The notes beneath the pieces are model-generated. The model worked only from the letters and a program-made list of their open reading frames with translations, was not told the DNA's origin and searched no databases. From Micavibrio_C sp964577255 (GTDB taxonomy: Bacteria; Pseudomonadota; Alphaproteobacteria; Micavibrionales; Micavibrionaceae): DNA of 24,142 nt. Made by a program: the position numbers and the translations under genes. The stretch spans positions 1 to 24,142 of the forward strand of contig CAZNYM010000028.1 of NCBI GenBank assembly GCA_964577255.1. The letters run 5' to 3'. Of this stretch, positions 1-7,353 are shown in pieces (positions within the stretch are counted from its first letter, which is position 1; each line of letters starts with the position of its first letter).

Positions 1-341
1 TCCCAGCGGTTGAAATTGTGCAGCCCGCCCAGCGTGTGGATCAGGTCGGCGCCCGGCTGGATCATCAGGTGGTAGGTATTGCCCAGGATGATGTCGGCTC
101 CGGCTTCGCGCATCTGGCGCGGGGAAAGATTTTTGATCGCGGCCTTGGTGCCGCAGAAAATGTAGTTGGGGGTTTCGATCGTGCCGTGCGGCGTGGTGAG
201 CAGACCGATGCGCGCGGCCGAGCTTTTATCCGTGTGCGTGATTTCGAATTTGAATCGCGGATAAGCGACAGATGCCGGTGGCGTCACGACGATGGGACGG
301 TTTTTCTGCTTTCTACGGTCCTGCCGGGAGGTCTGGCCCAT
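1..341 (-). CDS. tgt: Queuine/preQ1 tRNA-ribosyltransferase, N-terminal part (cut by window edge)
   Basis: This enzyme exchanges the wobble guanine of GUN-anticodon tRNAs for the queuosine precursor preQ1. Only the first 113 codons lie in the window; the reading frame is open to base 1. The visible part carries the family N-terminus: HGTIETPNYIFCGTKAAIKN, then NLSPRQMREAGADIILGNTY, HLMIQPGADLIHTLGG and HNFNRW. The catalytic Asp region (DSGGFQ in homologs) would follow beyond the edge. The ATG at 341 is the first possible start because an in-frame TGA sits three codons upstream. This gives an unusually long leader of roughly 35 residues, basic at the start, before the usual FKFEI beginning, so a later start cannot be excluded. 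It lies 22 bases downstream of rpmB on the same strand and is probably cotranscribed with it. Confidence 0.9.
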   Translation of the reverse strand, partial: MGQTSRQDRRKQKNRPIVVTPPASVAYPRFKFEITHTDKSSAARIGLLTTPHGTIETPNYIFCGTKAAIKNLSPRQMREAGADIILGNTYHLMIQPGADLIHTLGGLHNFNRW

Positions 342-363
342 GGCGGTTCAGCGCCGCCCGCGC

Positions 364-744
364 TTATTTCTTCTTCGCGGCGACTTTTTTAGCCAGGCGC
401 GCGGAGATGTTTTTCTTGACCGGCTTTTTGGCGGCAGCTTTCTTCACGGGCTTCTTGCCGGAAGCGGCCAGTTTCTTCTCGACCTGCGCCTTGATCGGGC
501 GCATTTCAGCAGGCAGCTTGGAGGGCGCAGTGTTCACGAGCCAAGCATCCAGACCGCCTTTGTGCTCGATGCTGCGGATGCCGTTGACGCTGACGCGCAT
601 ACGGACGGAGCGGCCCAGAGCTTCGCTGAAGAACCCCTGATCCTTGACGTTCACGCGGAAAGCGCGGCGGGTTCTGTTCTCGGCGTGGGAAACGTTATTC
701 CCCATCAGCTGGCTTTTACCCGTGACCATGCAGCGGCGGCTCAT
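364..744 (-). CDS. rpmB: 50S ribosomal protein L28 with lysine-rich C-terminal tail
   Basis: L28 is a structural protein of the large ribosomal subunit. The 126-residue product begins MSRRCMVTGKSQLMGNNVSH, the standard L28 start, followed by the conserved ALGRSVRMRVSVNGIRSIEH and GGLDAWL segments. Alphaproteobacterial L28 is normally a little under 100 residues. Here residues 93-126 add a tail made almost only of Lys, Ala, Pro and Val, with KKPVKK present twice. Such tails are plausible rRNA-contacting or nucleic-acid-binding extensions, but this role is inferred. An AAGGA ribosome binding site lies about 8 bases before the ATG. The gene heads a probable rpmB-tgt transcript. Confidence 0.95.
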   Translation of the reverse strand: MSRRCMVTGKSQLMGNNVSHAENRTRRAFRVNVKDQGFFSEALGRSVRMRVSVNGIRSIEHKGGLDAWLVNTAPSKLPAEMRPIKAQVEKKLAASGKKPVKKAAAKKPVKKNISARLAKKVAAKKK

Positions 745-782
745 TTTCGCAATCCTTGTCCAAAAAGTTAATTTCGGGCCAG

Positions 783-811
783 ACCTTAGAGAAACCGCCC
801 CTTAAAGTCAA
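783..811 (-). promoter_or_regulatory. Candidate sigma-70-type promoter for rpmB
   Basis: On the minus strand TTGACT (811-806) is separated by 17 bases from TAAGGT (788-783). The -35 box is strong and the -10 box poor. It would place the transcript start near 776, about 30 bases ahead of the rpmB ATG. It overlaps the stop codon of the upstream cobD-like gene, so rpmB need not depend on read-through. Confidence 0.4.
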
Positions 812-1824
812 GCAAAGAGAAGCATCCCAGCCAGGCCCGCCAGCAGCAGCAAATGGGCCATGAAGCTGAGGTAAAGCGCCCGGCGCAGATGCCCGTTTTC
901 AAGCCGGGCGGTGGCGTTCGGCGGACCGATCCAGACACCTTTGAGGCTCTGGCCATCGAGGTCGGTTGCGGGCCCGCCCAGACTGACGTCCAGGGCGCTG
1001 GCCATGGCCGTGACTGGTAACCCGCCCTGATCATAGGGAGCCGCGCCCTCTTTTCTGGTCAGGCCCGAAAGCGCCCGGGTCATCCCGCCCGTGGGCGTGA
1101 ACAGGCCGGCGAGCGCCAGAAGCAGCCCGGCCAAAAGGCCCGGCACGAAGCCCATGAGTTTTTCAAGCGCCAGCGGCAGCGCGGCGAAGCCGGTGGTGAA
1201 GCCATGCCGACCGAAGCGCCAGGCGAGCGCCGCGAGGCCGGTATAGACGTAGGCGCCGGGCAGACCGAAAATCAGAAACCACACAAGCGGACCCGCGAGG
1301 CCCTTGTCGAAGCAGCGTGCCGCCAGGCCCATTGCCACGCGGGTGATGCCGAAATCATCCATGCCGGAAAGATCGGTACGGCTCGAGAAAGCGATGGAAT
1401 AAAACGCGCCCTGGCTCACCTTGTTGTCGCGGCGGGCGAAATACAGCCGCAGCAGCGAAAACCAAACAGTGCCCGCCGTCATGGCCAGCGACAAAAACAG
1501 GATCTCGGTCAAACCGCCCAGAGGAGTCTGGAGCACCAGTTTTTCGGCTGCGCGCCCGAGCGTGAAGCAGAACAGCAGCACGACGACAGTCAGGGAAAAG
1601 CCTCGCGCCATCAAATTCTGCGCGCTGCGGCCCCGGCGGTCGAGACGCGCGCCGATGCCGCCGAACACGCCGTTGACTATTTTCCAGAGAAATGGGTTGA
1701 CGTTGCCATGCATCGGCCCGGTGACCATGCCCACACCCATCACCAACAAAAGCGCCAGCAGCGCCCGCGCGCCGCGCTCGGGATCGAGGATCATGTGGTG
1801 AATTTGCAGAAAATCTTCAAACAT
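808..1824 (-). CDS. CobD/CbiB-like membrane protein (cobalamin biosynthesis family), divergent
   Basis: CobD/CbiB attaches the aminopropanol arm to adenosylcobyric acid in the inner membrane during B12 synthesis. The 338-residue product has several hydrophobic segments (about 20-35, 75-92, 107-127, 178-200, 225-242, 318-337). Two family regions are recognisable: AFSSRTDLSGMDDFGITRVA through GPLVWFLIFGLPGAYVY (145-194), and the C-terminal YDQGGLPVTAMASALDVSLG with PPNATARLENGHLRRALYL. Expected residues are degraded: the usual AEN stretch reads AARCFDKG, and the NTLDSMVG-like motif after the GLPGA segment is replaced by LAALAWRFG. No other cobalamin gene is in the window. It may be a true but diverged CbiB or a paralog with another job. 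The ATG at 1824 gives the family N-terminus no clear ribosome binding site. Confidence 0.65.
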   Translation of the reverse strand: MFEDFLQIHHMILDPERGARALLALLLVMGVGMVTGPMHGNVNPFLWKIVNGVFGGIGARLDRRGRSAQNLMARGFSLTVVVLLFCFTLGRAAEKLVLQTPLGGLTEILFLSLAMTAGTVWFSLLRLYFARRDNKVSQGAFYSIAFSSRTDLSGMDDFGITRVAMGLAARCFDKGLAGPLVWFLIFGLPGAYVYTGLAALAWRFGRHGFTTGFAALPLALEKLMGFVPGLLAGLLLALAGLFTPTGGMTRALSGLTRKEGAAPYDQGGLPVTAMASALDVSLGGPATDLDGQSLKGVWIGPPNATARLENGHLRRALYLSFMAHLLLLAGLAGMLLFA

Positions 1825-1837
1825 ATGAAAGCGTTAA

Positions 1838-1865
1838 TTGACTTTGTTCAAGCAAACTATATCAT
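1838..1865 (+). promoter_or_regulatory. Candidate promoter for the first phaZ gene
   Basis: TTGACT (1838-1843), a 16-base spacer and TATCAT (1860-1865) each match the sigma-70 consensus at five of six bases. The transcript would start near 1873. This excludes the in-frame TTG at 1838 as a translation start, because it lies inside the -35 box, and it supports the GTG at 1931. Confidence 0.5.
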
Positions 1866-1930
1866 TGTCTTTGCAAAGCACAATCCCGCCCTGCCAGGGT
1901 ACCGGGTGCAGTTTAAAGAAGGGCAACGCC

Positions 1931-3322
1931 GTGATCTATCATTTTTACGACCTCCAGCATGCCATGCTGACCCCCGCGCGTCTGGCGGCCGAGGTCCTGC
2001 GGACTTTTTATCAAAACCCGCTCAACCCCTTATCCTATACCCAGGCCGGCCGCACGCTGGCGGCGGGATCGGAACTGTTCGAGCGCGTGACGCGCCGCTT
2101 TGGCAAACCCGAGTTTGGTCTGCCGGAAACGCGCATCGGTGGCAAGCGCGTGGAAGTAGACGAGCAGATTGTGGTGGAGAAGCCATTCTGCAACCTGATC
2201 CATTTCCGCCGCAAGGTGAAGCGCATCGACCCCAAGGTGCTGATCGTGGCGCCGATGTCAGGACACTTCGCCACGCTGCTGCGCGGCACGGTCGAGGCAC
2301 TGCTGCCTCACCATGACGTGTACATCACCGACTGGATCGACGCGCGGCAGGTGCCGCTCAAGGACGGCCGCTTCAACCTCGACGACTATATCGCCTATGT
2401 GCGCGAGTTCCTGTCGCTGTTGGGGCCCGAGACGCATGTGATCGCCGTGTGCCAGCCGGCCGTGCCGGTGTTCGCCGCCACCTGCCTGATGGAAGCGGAT
2501 GACGATCCCGCGCGCCCGGCCTCGATCACGCTGATGGGCGGTCCGATCGACACGCGCATTTCCAAGACCAAAGTCAACGAGATGGCGGAGAACCGTCCGC
2601 TGCACTGGTTCGAGAAGAGCGTGGTCGCGGACGTACCCTTCTATTACCCCGGCGCGCACCGCAAGGTTTATCCCGGCTTCATACAGCTGGGCGGCTTCAT
2701 GTCGCTCAATCTCGACCGTCATATCGGCTCGCACCTCAAATTCTATCACCATCTGGTGATCGGCGACGGCGACAACGCCGAAGTGCATCGCAAATTCTAC
2801 AACGAATATCTGTCGGTGATGGATATCTCGGCCGAGTTCTATCTGCAGACGGTCGATGTCGTGTTCCAGCGCCATCTGCTGCCGCAGGGCAAGATGAAAT
2901 GGCGCAACCCGGTGAACGGCCAGCTTTACGACGTCGATCCCGCTGCCGTCCGCCGCACAGCGGTGCTGACCATCGAGGGCGAGCTCGACGACATCTCGGC
3001 CCACGGCCAGACCACGGCGGCGCATGATCTCGTCACCAGCCTGTCAGCCGGACGGCAATATCACCACTTCCAGGAAAATGTCGGCCATTACGGCATCTTC
3101 AACGGCCGCCGCTGGCGCGAGCAGATCATGCCCCGCCTGCGCCACTTCATCCGCCAGTTCGACTCGAACGCCGATCCGGTGCCAGCCGAGGATTTGGCCA
3201 AGATCCCCGACCTCAAGCCCGAGCAATGGAACCGGGACAAGCACGGCATCGACGCGGTGCTCAAGCGGCTGAAAGAGAAAGCCAAGAGCAAGAGCGGCAA
3301 AGAAATGGCCGACGCGGAGTAA
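1931..3322 (+). CDS. phaZ: Intracellular polyhydroxyalkanoate depolymerase, copy 1
   Basis: PhaZ hydrolyses stored intracellular PHA/PHB granules to hydroxyacid units. The 463-residue protein follows the alphaproteobacterial PhaZ pattern throughout. It starts VIYHFYDLQHAMLTPARLAA, and the core contains KVLIVAPMSGHFATLLRGTV, EALLPHHDVYITDW, and the Cys-type nucleophile box AVCQPAVPV (Cys174). The acid is in IEGELDDIS (Asp353/354) and the base in NVGHYG (His386). The GTG at 1931 is chosen because AAGAAGGG lies about 6 bases upstream, because homologs begin at this residue, and because longer starts run into the promoter. The last 50 residues form a charged Lys-rich tail not shared with copy 2. 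A paralog follows in tandem. Confidence 0.93.
   Translation: MIYHFYDLQHAMLTPARLAAEVLRTFYQNPLNPLSYTQAGRTLAAGSELFERVTRRFGKPEFGLPETRIGGKRVEVDEQIVVEKPFCNLIHFRRKVKRIDPKVLIVAPMSGHFATLLRGTVEALLPHHDVYITDWIDARQVPLKDGRFNLDDYIAYVREFLSLLGPETHVIAVCQPAVPVFAATCLMEADDDPARPASITLMGGPIDTRISKTKVNEMAENRPLHWFEKSVVADVPFYYPGAHRKVYPGFIQLGGFMSLNLDRHIGSHLKFYHHLVIGDGDNAEVHRKFYNEYLSVMDISAEFYLQTVDVVFQRHLLPQGKMKWRNPVNGQLYDVDPAAVRRTAVLTIEGELDDISAHGQTTAAHDLVTSLSAGRQYHHFQENVGHYGIFNGRRWREQIMPRLRHFIRQFDSNADPVPAEDLAKIPDLKPEQWNRDKHGIDAVLKRLKEKAKSKSGKEMADAE
2269..2307 (+). repeat. 39-base tract identical to one in the second phaZ copy (3848-3886)
   Basis: The stretch encoding ATLLRGTVEALLP is identical base for base in both phaZ genes, third codon positions included, while the surrounding coding sequence differs at many silent and replacement sites. 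This looks like a recent gene-conversion tract or strong nucleotide-level constraint. Confidence 0.85.
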
Positions 3323-3340
3323 GTTTCTTTTCTAATGTCC

Positions 3341-3363
3341 CCCTCTCCCTTCCGGGGAGAGGG
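3341..3363. repeat. Perfect 9-bp stem hairpin after phaZ copy 1
   Basis: CCCTCTCCC (3341-3349) and GGGAGAGGG (3355-3363) form a perfect 9-bp stem with a 5-base loop, 18 bases after the phaZ stop. No T-run follows on either strand, so it is not a classical intrinsic terminator. It resembles the short palindromic CCCTCTCCC-type elements scattered in many proteobacterial intergenic regions, and could still stabilise the 3' end of the transcript. Confidence 0.6.
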
Positions 3364-3440
3364 AACAGAACAGAATATTACCATATCGCCTATCTGCCTG
3401 CGGATAACTTTTCCTCACCACGCTCTTGCCCGTCTTCCGG

Positions 3441-3449
3441 TGCTATAAT
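3441..3449 (+). promoter_or_regulatory. Extended -10 promoter ahead of the second phaZ
   Basis: TGCTATAAT is a perfect extended -10 element (TGn plus TATAAT). No good -35 box is visible at normal spacing, as expected for extended -10 promoters. The transcript would start near 3456. The only upstream in-frame canonical-type start (TTG at 3426) then lies outside the message, which matters for choosing the phaZ start. Confidence 0.5.
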
Positions 3450-3485
3450 TCCCGCACGATAATTACAAAAGCGGGGAGCAGGGCC

Positions 3486-4901
3486 ATACTTTATTACATT
3501 CACGATCTCTTTGAGCATGGCCTGAGGACACATTTCAACTTCGTGTCGCAGGCGCTGGCCTTCCCAGCGAGCGTGATGCGGATGGTGCAGGATCACGTTG
3601 ACCTGCCCGAGCCGTGCAGGGTGCTCGCACGCGACATTGCCGCTTCGGCCGATCTCACCGCCCGCTTCGGCAAGGATTATTCCAAGCCCGCCTTCCATCT
3701 GCCGGTAACGACGATCGATGGGTGTGCGGTCAGCGTAACCGAGGAAAAAGCGCTCGAGAAACCTTACGGCACGCTGCTGCATTTCAGACGCGACACCCCG
3801 CGCAACGACCCGCCGGTGCTGATCGTCGCCCCCATGTCGGGCCATTACGCCACGCTGCTGCGCGGCACGGTCGAGGCACTGCTGCCCGATCACGATGTCT
3901 ACATCACCGACTGGCGCGACGCGCGCCACGTACCCAAAAGTCAGGGCACATTCGGGCTCGAGGATTACATCTCCTATGTCCGTGATTTCGTCACGCACCT
4001 GGGCCCCGACACCAACGTGATCGCCGTATGCCAGCCGACCGTACCAGTGCTGGCGGCCGTGTCGTTGATGGCGGCGGAAGACGATCCCTGCCAACCCGCC
4101 ACCCTGACGCTGATGGGCGGCCCGGTCGATACCCGCGCCGCCGAAACCGCCGTGACCCGCTTTGCGCTTCAGCACGACCTGAACTGGTTCAGGAACAACG
4201 TCATTACCCAGGTGCCGCCGTGGTACGCCGGCGCGGGGCAGGATGTGTATCCGGGATTCCTGCAGCTGACCGGGTTCATGGCCATGAATCCCGACCGCCA
4301 CATCAACGCGCACACCGACCTGTTCGACCATCTGCGCCGAGGCGACGGCGAGAAGGCCGACAAGATCAAGGAATTTTATGACGAATATCTGGCGGTGTGC
4401 GACCTTTCGGCCCCCTTCTATCTCGACACCATCGACCAGGTATTCCAGCGCCAGACCTTGGCCAAAGGCGAGATGACCTGGCGGGGCCGTCCGGTCGATC
4501 CCTGCGCCATCCGCAAGACCGCCCTGCTGACGGTCGAAGGTGCGCTCGACGATATCGCGGCACCGGGGCAGACCAGCGCCGCGCACGGGCTGTGCACCGG
4601 ACTTACGCCGGAGAAACACTATCATCACCTGCAGCCCGGCGTGGGTCATTACGGGGTTTTTAACGGCCGCCACTGGCGCGATGAAATATCTATGAAAATC
4701 AAAGGGTTAATCAGAAACATTGCGGCGGGTTCGGGGATTACCTATGATCCCCCGGTGATTAAAGAAACGTTAAGGAGCCAAAACCTGCCTTTACCGGCAT
4801 TATGGGCCTTTTCCACAGCCCAACCCTCTGATCCGACGCTGCAAAGCAGCACTAAAACCCGCAGAAATCCAGGGTTTTCTGGCCCAAAGAGGGCGGCATG
4901 A
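3486..4901 (+). CDS. phaZ: Intracellular polyhydroxyalkanoate depolymerase, copy 2, with apparent ATA start
   Basis: This second PhaZ paralog has the same fold and catalytic set as copy 1: PPVLIVAPMSGHYATLLRGT, AVCQPTVPV (Cys182), VEGALDDIA (Asp355/356) and GVGHYG (His388). Family members begin M-(L/I)-Y at the point where this frame reads ATA-CTT-TAT. A GGGGAG ribosome binding site lies about 7 bases ahead of that ATA (3486), just as in copy 1. The only upstream alternative, TTG at 3426, lies before a strong -10 box, and the next GTG (3543) would delete conserved sequence. The start is therefore either a rare AUA codon or a mutated ATG. After residue 410 the sequence becomes unlike PhaZ (about 60 residues, ending in FSGPKRAA) and may be unselected read-through. 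Catalytically the gene looks intact. Confidence 0.88.
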   Translation: MLYYIHDLFEHGLRTHFNFVSQALAFPASVMRMVQDHVDLPEPCRVLARDIAASADLTARFGKDYSKPAFHLPVTTIDGCAVSVTEEKALEKPYGTLLHFRRDTPRNDPPVLIVAPMSGHYATLLRGTVEALLPDHDVYITDWRDARHVPKSQGTFGLEDYISYVRDFVTHLGPDTNVIAVCQPTVPVLAAVSLMAAEDDPCQPATLTLMGGPVDTRAAETAVTRFALQHDLNWFRNNVITQVPPWYAGAGQDVYPGFLQLTGFMAMNPDRHINAHTDLFDHLRRGDGEKADKIKEFYDEYLAVCDLSAPFYLDTIDQVFQRQTLAKGEMTWRGRPVDPCAIRKTALLTVEGALDDIAAPGQTSAAHGLCTGLTPEKHYHHLQPGVGHYGVFNGRHWRDEISMKIKGLIRNIAAGSGITYDPPVIKETLRSQNLPLPALWAFSTAQPSDPTLQSSTKTRRNPGFSGPKRAA

Positions 4902-4903
4902 GG

Positions 4904-4909
4904 TATAAT
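4904..4909 (+). promoter_or_regulatory. Candidate -10 box ahead of the metallopeptidase gene
   Basis: A perfect TATAAT lies at 4904-4909, just after the phaZ stop codon, without a convincing -35 box. If used, transcription begins near 4916. That would place the ATG at 4898 outside the transcript and favour the ATG at 4979 for the next gene. Confidence 0.3.
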
Positions 4910-4978
4910 GAATGTATAGAGCAGTTGGTGCCGCAATTCTTAAGGAAAGAGCCTCCGGAAGAGGTTTTTGGGGAAGAC

Positions 4979-5683
4979 ATGGACCGCCTAGACTACATCA
5001 GCCCGCACCTGCGCCTTCAGGTGAGCAAACGCGCCCGCCGCATGGCTCTGCGGCTGGATACGCGCGAGCGCGTGGTCTATCTGGTGGTGCCCAAGCGCGC
5101 GGATCTTAAGAAAGCCAAGGATTTCGCCCGTTCCTACAAGCACTGGATCGAAGAAAAAATCGCCGAGCTGCCTGAACCGGTGCGCTTCCGCGACGGCGTG
5201 ACCATTCCGCTGTTCGGCCGCAATGTCGAGATCCGCGTGAACTATGATTCAAGTTTAAAGAGAACGACCATCTCTTTGAAGCCACGTATTCTTCTTGTTA
5301 ACACCAACAAGCGCGACGCCAAAGAGCTGAACGACCGCATCGTACGCTTCCTGAAGAAGGAAGCTTCGCGCGTGATCCGCGCGCTGGCGATCGAAAAAGC
5401 CGCGCGCATCGGCAAGCACGTTCAGTCGATCTCGGTGCGCGACACCCGCAGCCGCTGGGGCAGCTGCGCCGAGGACGGCAAGCTGTCTTTCTCCTGGCGC
5501 CTGATCTTCGGTCCGTGGGAAGCGCTTGATTATGTCGTCGCGCACGAAGTCGCACACCTGGTGCACATGAACCACGGCACAGCCTTCTGGGGCCTGTGCG
5601 CGCGCCTGTCGACTTCTTACGAGACCGGACGCGACTGGATGCGCGCCAACGGCCACGAGCTGATGAGCTACGGCCAGCACTGA
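4979..5683 (+). CDS. YgjP/DUF45-type zinc metallopeptidase
   Basis: The product (234 residues from the ATG at 4979) belongs to the YgjP/SprT-like gluzincin group, formerly DUF45. The zinc signature is clear near the C-terminus: VVAHEVAHLVHMNHGTAFWG, with two His and the Glu in HEVAH and a third His in NHG. The conserved RDTRSRWGSCAEDGKLSFSW stretch comes just before it, as is typical. The N-terminal half is basic and rich in arginine (VSKRARRMALRLDTRER). Substrates of this family are poorly known. An in-frame ATG at 4898 overlaps the phaZ stop and would add 27 residues. I prefer 4979 because homologs start close to the RLQVSKRARR segment and because GGGGAAG precedes it closely. Confidence 0.85.
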   Translation: MDRLDYISPHLRLQVSKRARRMALRLDTRERVVYLVVPKRADLKKAKDFARSYKHWIEEKIAELPEPVRFRDGVTIPLFGRNVEIRVNYDSSLKRTTISLKPRILLVNTNKRDAKELNDRIVRFLKKEASRVIRALAIEKAARIGKHVQSISVRDTRSRWGSCAEDGKLSFSWRLIFGPWEALDYVVAHEVAHLVHMNHGTAFWGLCARLSTSYETGRDWMRANGHELMSYGQH

Positions 5684-5810
5684 TTTCCTGAAAATATGAC
5701 AAGAATGACGCGATTTCCTGCGGGAAACTTCGCAATGTGCCCTTGTGCCTGCGCCGTCATCCGGCATAGCCTGAGGTTTCTTCCAACAAAAAACCAGTCC
5801 GGGGAACACC

Positions 5811-7223
5811 ATGGCCTTGATCGACCGTTTGATGAGAAAAAAACCGCTGTCCGGCTACGGCGACGATCACGGGCTGAAAAAATGCCTGGGCGCATTCGAT
5901 CTTATCCTGCTCGGCATCGGCGCCATCATCGGCACCGGCATTTTCGTGCTGACGGGCGTGGCCGCCGCCACGCAGGCGGGTCCAGCCGTCGTTATTTCTT
6001 TCATCATCGCGGGCTTGGCCTGCGCCTTCGCGGCGCTGGCCTACGCCGAACTGTCGGCCTCGGTAGGCGGCAGCGGCAGCGCGTACGGTTACTCTTATGC
6101 CGCTTTTGGCGAAATGATTGCCTGGATCATCGGCTGGGACCTGCTTCTGGAATACGGCGTAGCCGTAGCCGCCGTCGCCAACGGCTGGTCGGGTTATTTC
6201 AACAACGCGCTCACCGCCATCGGCCTGGGACTTCCCGAGATGCTGACCAAGGGCCCGTTCGCCGAGGGCGGCGGCGGGCTTGTCAACCTGCCTGCCGTAG
6301 CAATCATCCTGATCCTGATGGGCCTGCTGATCGTGGGCGTGCGGGAAAGCGCGCGCCTGAATGCTGCCATGGTTTTCGTAAAACTGTTGGCGATCTTCAT
6401 CTTCGTGGCCGTCGCCCTGTTCCACATCCAGCCCGCCAACTGGAGCCCCTTCATGCCCTTCGGCTGGTTCGACCATGTCGACGGCGGAAAAACCGTGGGT
6501 GTGCTGGCGGCGGCGTCGCTCGTGTTTTTCGCTTATGTCGGGTTCGACGCGGTATCTACCGCGGTAGAGGAAGCGCGCGACCCGCAGCGCGATGTGCCGC
6601 TGGGTATCCTGGGCTCGCTCGGATTCTGCACAATCATCTACATCGTTGTTTCTGGCCTGCTGACAGGCCTGGTTCCCTATACCGAACTGAATGTATCTTC
6701 CCCGGTTGCGCATGCCCTGCAGCTGATCGGCATCAACTGGGCTTCGGCGCTGGTGGCGACCGGCGTGATCGCCGGCCTGACCACGGTGATGCTGGTACTG
6801 TATTACGGCCTGACGCGCATCATCGTCGCCATCGCCCGCGACGGGTTGCTGCCCGGTTCTCTCGCCAAAATCAGCGACAAAACCCAGACCCCGGTGCGCG
6901 TCACGGTGATCTGCGGTATCGTCATGGCGATCGCGGCCGGATTCATGCCGCTGGGCGCCCTGGCCGAGCTGGTGAATATCGGCACTCTTGCCGCCTTCGT
7001 GCTGGTATGCGCCGGAGTGATCGTCCTGCGCATCAAACACCCCGACATGCCCCGACCCTTCAAGATGCCGTTCGGCCTGACCCTGCCGATTCTGGGTGTG
7101 CTGTCGTGCGGAGCGCTGATCGCCTTCCTGCCCTACCACACCCACCTGCGCTTCATCGGCTGGCTGGGCCTGGGGATGCTGATCTATTTCGCCTACGGCC
7201 TGCGCCACAGCAAACTGCGGTAG
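5811..7223 (+). CDS. APC-superfamily amino acid permease (cationic amino acid transporter type)
   Basis: This inner-membrane transporter of 470 residues probably has 12 membrane segments. The first helix holds the substrate-binding motif of the family, LGIGAIIGTGIFVLTG (about 35-50). It continues with GPAVVISFIIAG and AYAELSASVGGSGSAYGYSY, and the middle carries FFAYVGFDAVSTAVEEARDP, the loop typical of the YfnA/CAT cluster. The C-terminal half shows YGLTRIIVAIARDGLLP and ends in a short basic tail. Closest in form to bacterial cationic amino acid transporter homologs, but the actual substrate cannot be read from the sequence. A GGGGA ribosome binding site lies 5-10 bases before the ATG. The gene stands alone, 127 bases after the metallopeptidase. 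Confidence 0.9.
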   Translation: MALIDRLMRKKPLSGYGDDHGLKKCLGAFDLILLGIGAIIGTGIFVLTGVAAATQAGPAVVISFIIAGLACAFAALAYAELSASVGGSGSAYGYSYAAFGEMIAWIIGWDLLLEYGVAVAAVANGWSGYFNNALTAIGLGLPEMLTKGPFAEGGGGLVNLPAVAIILILMGLLIVGVRESARLNAAMVFVKLLAIFIFVAVALFHIQPANWSPFMPFGWFDHVDGGKTVGVLAAASLVFFAYVGFDAVSTAVEEARDPQRDVPLGILGSLGFCTIIYIVVSGLLTGLVPYTELNVSSPVAHALQLIGINWASALVATGVIAGLTTVMLVLYYGLTRIIVAIARDGLLPGSLAKISDKTQTPVRVTVICGIVMAIAAGFMPLGALAELVNIGTLAAFVLVCAGVIVLRIKHPDMPRPFKMPFGLTLPILGVLSCGALIAFLPYHTHLRFIGWLGLGMLIYFAYGLRHSKLR

Positions 7224-7267
7224 CAGGGTTAAGGTTTAGGGATCAGCAGCAATGTTTACCCCCGGTC

Positions 7268-7353
7268 GTCATTCCGGCGCAGGCCGGAATCCAGTGGGGT
7301 ACCGTCCGAATTTTGCGTCTCCCGCACTGGACCCCGGCTTTCGCCGGAGTGAC
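7268..7353. repeat. Dispersed intergenic inverted repeat ('VIPAQAGIQ'-type element)
   Basis: Two 29-base arms (7268-7296 and, inverted, 7325-7353) match at 24 positions around a 28-base spacer. Each arm is itself palindromic (ATTCCGGC...GCCGGAAT). The left arm begins GTCATTCCGGC and the right arm ends CCGGAGTGAC. Elements of this type are common in intergenic regions of many proteobacteria, and their translation gives the phantom peptide VIPAQAGIQ, also present here. It sits between the permease and ruvX, which converge on it, so it may act as a hairpin at the 3' end of both transcripts. Confidence 0.8.

Noticed and set aside
1204..2316. Plus-strand open frame across the cobD-like gene and the phaZ start
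   Set aside because: It crosses two well-supported genes and a promoter region, and its translation is low-information Arg/Ala/Gln-rich sequence.
3341..3363. Intrinsic terminator after the first phaZ
   Set aside because: The stem is good, but no T-run follows on either strand, so it is listed as a repeat/hairpin only.
3390..4673. Long minus-strand open frame opposite the second phaZ
   Set aside because: The plus strand encodes an unmistakable PhaZ; the antisense frame arises from GC-rich third positions. The same applies to long antisense frames at 2258-3025, 5757-7208, 8164-9663, 10075-11343 and 14937-16592.
4854..4878. AAAACCC/GGGTTTT inverted repeat as a terminator
   Set aside because: The stem has only three G-C pairs and an 11-base loop, and it lies inside the annotated frame; too weak to call.
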